This document shows, one piece after another, positions 61,515-64,000 of a stretch of DNA of 64,000 bases. A program made the position numbers and the translations under genes. The notes beneath the pieces are model-generated. The model was not told the origin of the DNA and searched no databases. It worked only from the letters and a program-made list of their open reading frames with translations. The stretch lies in the NCBI GenBank assembly GCA_900105225.1, contig LT629764.1:2392501-2456500 (forward strand), written 5' to 3'. Every line of letters starts with the position of its first letter. The stretch's first letter is position 1. This stretch comes from Paenibacillaceae bacterium GAS479. GTDB lineage: Bacteria; Bacillota; Bacilli; Paenibacillales; Paenibacillaceae.

Positions 61515-62927
61515 ATGGACCGACATCCCGTTTGGACCGAATGGCAAAAAGCCAGCCAGTACAGCATGCTGGCTGGATATTATCGGGAGTTAGACCCGGT
61601 AATCAGCTTGTCCTATGCAACTTTGCATCAGGAAGCTATGCAACGGCTCGCTGTATTGGTACACATGTACGGCTATCCGCCGGAATATCCCACTTCAGGG
61701 CCTTCAGCCTATGATGAGTCTGCCTTCCTTGGTAGTTCTTTCTTTCCCACGGCAGACTCCTTCCCCTTGCCAGGGCTGGAACCAGATTCACAGTGGGTAC
61801 AATATGGACCGCCTGCCGGTGCTAGCTGGCCTGTTTCTACAGGTCCGCTGGCCCCTTCATCCTGGCAGCCGATTCAAAACTTGCCGGGACTTGCTCCTAC
61901 CGCCCAGCCGTCCGGTTACGGCGCTGCAGCTCCCGGCATGACGCCTCCGGTTATGGGCTGGCCTCAGGCTCAGTCTTTTCCCTGGCCGGCTCCTGGTTTG
62001 CCCTGGCAGAGCCTAAATAGCCCTGTTTCTCCCGACTATGGCGCGGCTACAGGGTTTGTTCCGGTTTCCTCCACCGATGCTGCGTCTACGGGGTTCGTTC
62101 CGATGCACTCCACCGATGCTGCGGCTACAGGGTTTATTCCGGTTTCCTCCACCGACGCTGCGGCAAACGGATTTGTTCCGGTATCTTCCAGCAATATTGC
62201 TGCCTCAGACACCCTCCCCTTCGCTTCCACCGATGCTGCAAGTTATGACTTTTTTCCTGTCACTTCTACTGGCTCTGGAGCCTCCTTCCAATCTGCGCTC
62301 GGACGCGACAAGAATAAAGCCGAAGCAAATAAATCTAAAGCAGCCAGCACCTTTATAAGACTGCTGCATGCTGCTCCCGGGCAACCCGAGCTCGAGCTTC
62401 GACTGGAAGGTGCGTATGACTCACTGACAGCCGCTTACCTGAAAGCTTCGCCCTACGTTCAGGCGCATCATGGCGTGCACCGGGTCCAGTTGTTCCCGGA
62501 GAATTCTGCTCTTGCCGAAGCTGCGAAAACCGATGCAGAAACTGCCTTTGAACTGGATCTAGAAGCCGGGATTCGCTACACAGTGGCTGTTACCGCAGAT
62601 CCGCAGGAAGGACTACAATTGCTGCTATTTTCCGATGAGTTGGAAAGTCAGGAAGACCGTACTAAGGTACGATTGATCCACCTAGCTACGGGTGGCCCTG
62701 TGGATGTGATGGTCCGCAATGGAGGTACTCTGTTCCGCAATGTGGCTAGTGGATCAGCTTCGCCATACATTACGCTTTCCCCGGCGCAGCTTTCACTGGA
62801 TCTGACTGAAGCAGGCTCATTACGGCTGCTGCATGCCTGTGAGCCGCTGCAGCTTCCCGCTGCAAGCGCTGGTACGCTGCTGTACGGCGGCACACCACCT
62901 AAGCTGCACCTGATTCTAGATAGCTGA
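61515..62927 (+). CDS. DUF4397-domain protein with Ser/Thr/Ala-rich repeats
   Basis: A 470-residue protein with no signal peptide visible. Residues 1-65 hold a conserved-looking leader (YYRELDPVISLSYATLHQEAMQRLAVLVHMYGYPPEYP). Residues 65-270 are Pro/Ser/Gly-rich and contain about five 13-residue repeats (TGFVPVSSTDAAA-type). Residues about 280-470 are a DUF4397 domain (FIRLLHAAPGQPELELRL, KVRLIHLATGGPVDVMV), a family linked to cell-surface or spore-surface proteins. The ATG follows AAGGAGGTAGGGT. It is inserted on the plus strand between spoVT and yabM, which are neighbours in Bacillus. Its role is unknown. Confidence 0.82.
   Translation: MDRHPVWTEWQKASQYSMLAGYYRELDPVISLSYATLHQEAMQRLAVLVHMYGYPPEYPTSGPSAYDESAFLGSSFFPTADSFPLPGLEPDSQWVQYGPPAGASWPVSTGPLAPSSWQPIQNLPGLAPTAQPSGYGAAAPGMTPPVMGWPQAQSFPWPAPGLPWQSLNSPVSPDYGAATGFVPVSSTDAASTGFVPMHSTDAAATGFIPVSSTDAAANGFVPVSSSNIAASDTLPFASTDAASYDFFPVTSTGSGASFQSALGRDKNKAEANKSKAASTFIRLLHAAPGQPELELRLEGAYDSLTAAYLKASPYVQAHHGVHRVQLFPENSALAEAAKTDAETAFELDLEAGIRYTVAVTADPQEGLQLLLFSDELESQEDRTKVRLIHLATGGPVDVMVRNGGTLFRNVASGSASPYITLSPAQLSLDLTEAGSLRLLHACEPLQLPAASAGTLLYGGTPPKLHLILDS
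62034..62280 (+). repeat. 39-bp repeats inside the DUF4397 gene
   Basis: Four to six degenerate 39-base units encode the 13-residue motif ATGFVPVSSTDAA and variants. They lie in the low-complexity linker before the DUF4397 domain and keep the frame. Confidence 0.85.
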
Positions 62928-63010
62928 GTCCTGCCAGCGGCACCATGGCTTAGACGCCTTCCCCCTGCTTCCTGCCAGCCGGGTCTGCGCCCTTATTCTT
63001 CCCGCCAACG

Positions 63011-63059
63011 GCAAACAAGCTTCCGCTCTCGATTATCCAACCGAAAAAGGAAGCTTGCC
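63011..63059. terminator. possible bidirectional hairpin between the DUF4397 gene and spoVT
   Basis: AAGCTTCC and GGAAGCTT with flanking GC pair around a 24-base loop, between two genes that converge. No T run follows on either strand, so termination is unproven. Confidence 0.35.
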
Positions 63060-63072
63060 GGGGCAGCGCTTA

Positions 63073-63621
63073 TTACTGTTCCATTTGCTTAGCCAAGAAG
63101 CCTGCGGCTGTTTCGGCCATTTTAACTTCCATCTGAGCCATCTTCGTTGAATCTTCCTTGCTGGCCAGGACAACCGTACCAATGGGATCGCCGCCGGAAA
63201 TAATCGGAGCCGCTACGAAGGACGAGTATGTTTCCGACATGTTTTTGATGATCTCATGCTCACCGCCGCCGTTTTCCGTTGCAGTTTTGCGACTGTCCAT
63301 CGCTTGCTCCAACAACGCACCGACCGGCTTGTCCATATAGTCCTTCTTGGAAGCACCGGCAACGGCGATTACCGTGTCGCGGTCGGTAATTAGCGTAATA
63401 TGACCCGTGCCTTCACTAAGCGATTCCGCGTATTCCTTGGCAAAGTCGCCAAGCTCGCCGATTGGGGAATACTTTTTGAGGATTACTTCACCATCGCGGT
63501 CCACAAAAATTTCAAGCGGGTCTCCTTCGCGGATGCGAAGCGTACGGCGGATTTCCTTTGGGATAACGACGCGGCCGAGATCATCGATTCGACGCACAAT
63601 TCCAGTTGCTTTCATAGTCAT
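63073..63621 (-). CDS. spoVT: stage V sporulation protein T
   Basis: A sigma-G-dependent transcription factor of the forespore. The 182 residues have an N-terminal AbrB-type swapped-hairpin DNA-binding domain (MKATGIVRRIDDLGRVVIPKEIRRTLRI) and a C-terminal GAF-like domain (about 55-180) ending with KMAETAAGFLAKQMEQ, as in B. subtilis. The ATG at 63621 and one two codons later are both possible starts. The sigma-G promoter at 63730 supports forespore expression. Confidence 0.97.
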   Translation of the reverse strand: MTMKATGIVRRIDDLGRVVIPKEIRRTLRIREGDPLEIFVDRDGEVILKKYSPIGELGDFAKEYAESLSEGTGHITLITDRDTVIAVAGASKKDYMDKPVGALLEQAMDSRKTATENGGGEHEIIKNMSETYSSFVAAPIISGGDPIGTVVLASKEDSTKMAQMEVKMAETAAGFLAKQMEQ

Positions 63622-63729
63622 GTTGCCCCACTTTCCTCGAAGAGTTGTAAGTCGACTGGATGCTCTCTGACACTGATGTATGCGGAGATAGGAGTTGATC
63701 TGTCAGGTTGTGACCTTCGAATCTGACCA

Positions 63730-63760
63730 TAGTATTCATCCGCTCCCATTTTCTTATGCA
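63730..63760 (-). promoter_or_regulatory. sigma-G promoter of spoVT
   Basis: On the minus strand TGCATA (63755-63760) matches the sigma-G -35 consensus TGHATA, and AATACTA (63730-63736) matches the -10 CATACTA except for one base, with an 18-base spacer. B. subtilis spoVT is transcribed by sigma-G. The leader to the ATG would be about 100 nt. Confidence 0.75.
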
Positions 63761-63810
63761 CAGTCCCAGCCGTCTCTTCCTCACTTTGGAAACCGCCTAT
63801 TCCATATCTC

Positions 63811-63856
63811 AAAAAGCCCGCAGGGATGCTGAAAACTCCCTGTGGGCTTTTATTTT
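63811..63856 (-). terminator. terminator after the UrtE-like gene
   Basis: AAAAGCCCGCAGGGA and TCCCTGTGGGCTTTTA pair around a 10-nt loop, and T residues follow on the minus strand. It lies about 50 bases past the stop codon at 63908. Confidence 0.9.
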
Positions 63857-63907
63857 TAAACCTCGATTCCCGGCTTGGGGACAAGCACTTGGAGAACAAT
63901 CCCAATT

Positions 63908-64000
63908 TCATACCGTCAAATAACGACGCACCACATCATCGCCAAGCGCTCCCATGTCGCCTTGCCAAGCGACAGAACCCTTTTCAAGAATGTAGACGTA
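63908..64000 (-). CDS. C-terminal end of an ABC transporter ATP-binding protein (UrtE/LivF-like), partial
   Basis: The last 30 codons of a gene that continues beyond the window: YVYILEKGSVAWQGDMGALG, then DDVVRRYLTV and a stop. The pattern of an ILEKG strand followed by a short linker and a VRRYLTV end is that of UrtE and LivF ATPases; the ending RRYLTV favours the urea-type UrtE. A terminator follows. The rest of the gene is needed for certainty. Confidence 0.55.
   Translation of the reverse strand, partial: YVYILEKGSVAWQGDMGALGDDVVRRYLTV

Noticed and set aside
63618-63907. Minus-strand frame between the UrtE-like fragment and spoVT
   Set aside because: It runs through a terminator hairpin and the spoVT promoter and resembles no protein.

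Overview
The window comes from the chromosome of an endospore-forming member of the Bacillota, most likely a Paenibacillaceae (Paenibacillus-like) bacterium. The gene order is that of the Bacillus subtilis origin-proximal spoVT to dusB segment, read on the minus strand. The insertions, the moderately high and locally extreme GC content, and the type IV pilus locus point to Paenibacillus and relatives. Nearly all genes run right to left. The exceptions on the plus strand are a manganese catalase, a DUF5057 secreted protein, a tiny membrane protein and a DUF4397 protein.

Reading in the direction of transcription (high to low coordinates): the end of an ABC ATPase (UrtE-like) at the right edge; spoVT; a plus-strand DUF4397 protein; the SpoVB-like flippase yabM; the MazG fusion yabN; hbs; rlbA (yabO); the sporulation and division genes yabP, yabQ, divIC and the S1-domain gene yabR. 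The conserved order is then broken by about 17 kb of type IV pilus genes: minor pilin-like pilV/pilW/pilX homologues (53.3-49.9 kb), the divergent DUF5057 protein, then pilB, pilT, pilC, a major prepilin, pilD, a pilM-pilN fusion and a pilO-like gene (44.9-36.7 kb). A 51-bp tandem-repeat array follows, then spoIIE. A second insertion (32.5-26.2 kb) holds purine-rich repeats, an Ala/Gly/Arg-rich protein, the manganese catalase, a GntR/ABC transporter operon and an old-yellow-enzyme homologue. The conserved order resumes with yabS, yabT, tilS, hpt and ftsH. A nucleoside-type ABC transporter (bmp-permease family) and nadABC are placed between ftsH and coaX. After that come hslO, a prsA-like gene, cysK, the pabBAC-folPBK cluster, a small Xre regulator, dusB and greA.

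Functionally the window joins central housekeeping (folate, NAD, CoA and cysteine synthesis, tRNA modification, proteostasis), sporulation control (SpoIIE, SpoVT, YabP/YabQ, YabS/YabT) and a surface-appendage locus. Several operon boundaries are marked by clear Rho-independent terminators and sigma-A promoters. spoVT has a convincing sigma-G promoter, and spoIIE has a wide-spaced promoter of the Spo0A-activated kind.

The most unusual non-coding features are: a 46-nt near-perfect hairpin that would bury the yabP ribosome binding site; a family of about 182-bp nested palindromic elements (two full copies and one partial) in intergenic regions; the 51-bp repeat array with hairpin-forming units and a 153-bp higher-order period; a 22-bp purine-rich tandem repeat; and palindromes upstream of the pilus operons. 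No rRNA, tRNA, CRISPR array, insertion sequence or recognisable riboswitch was seen.
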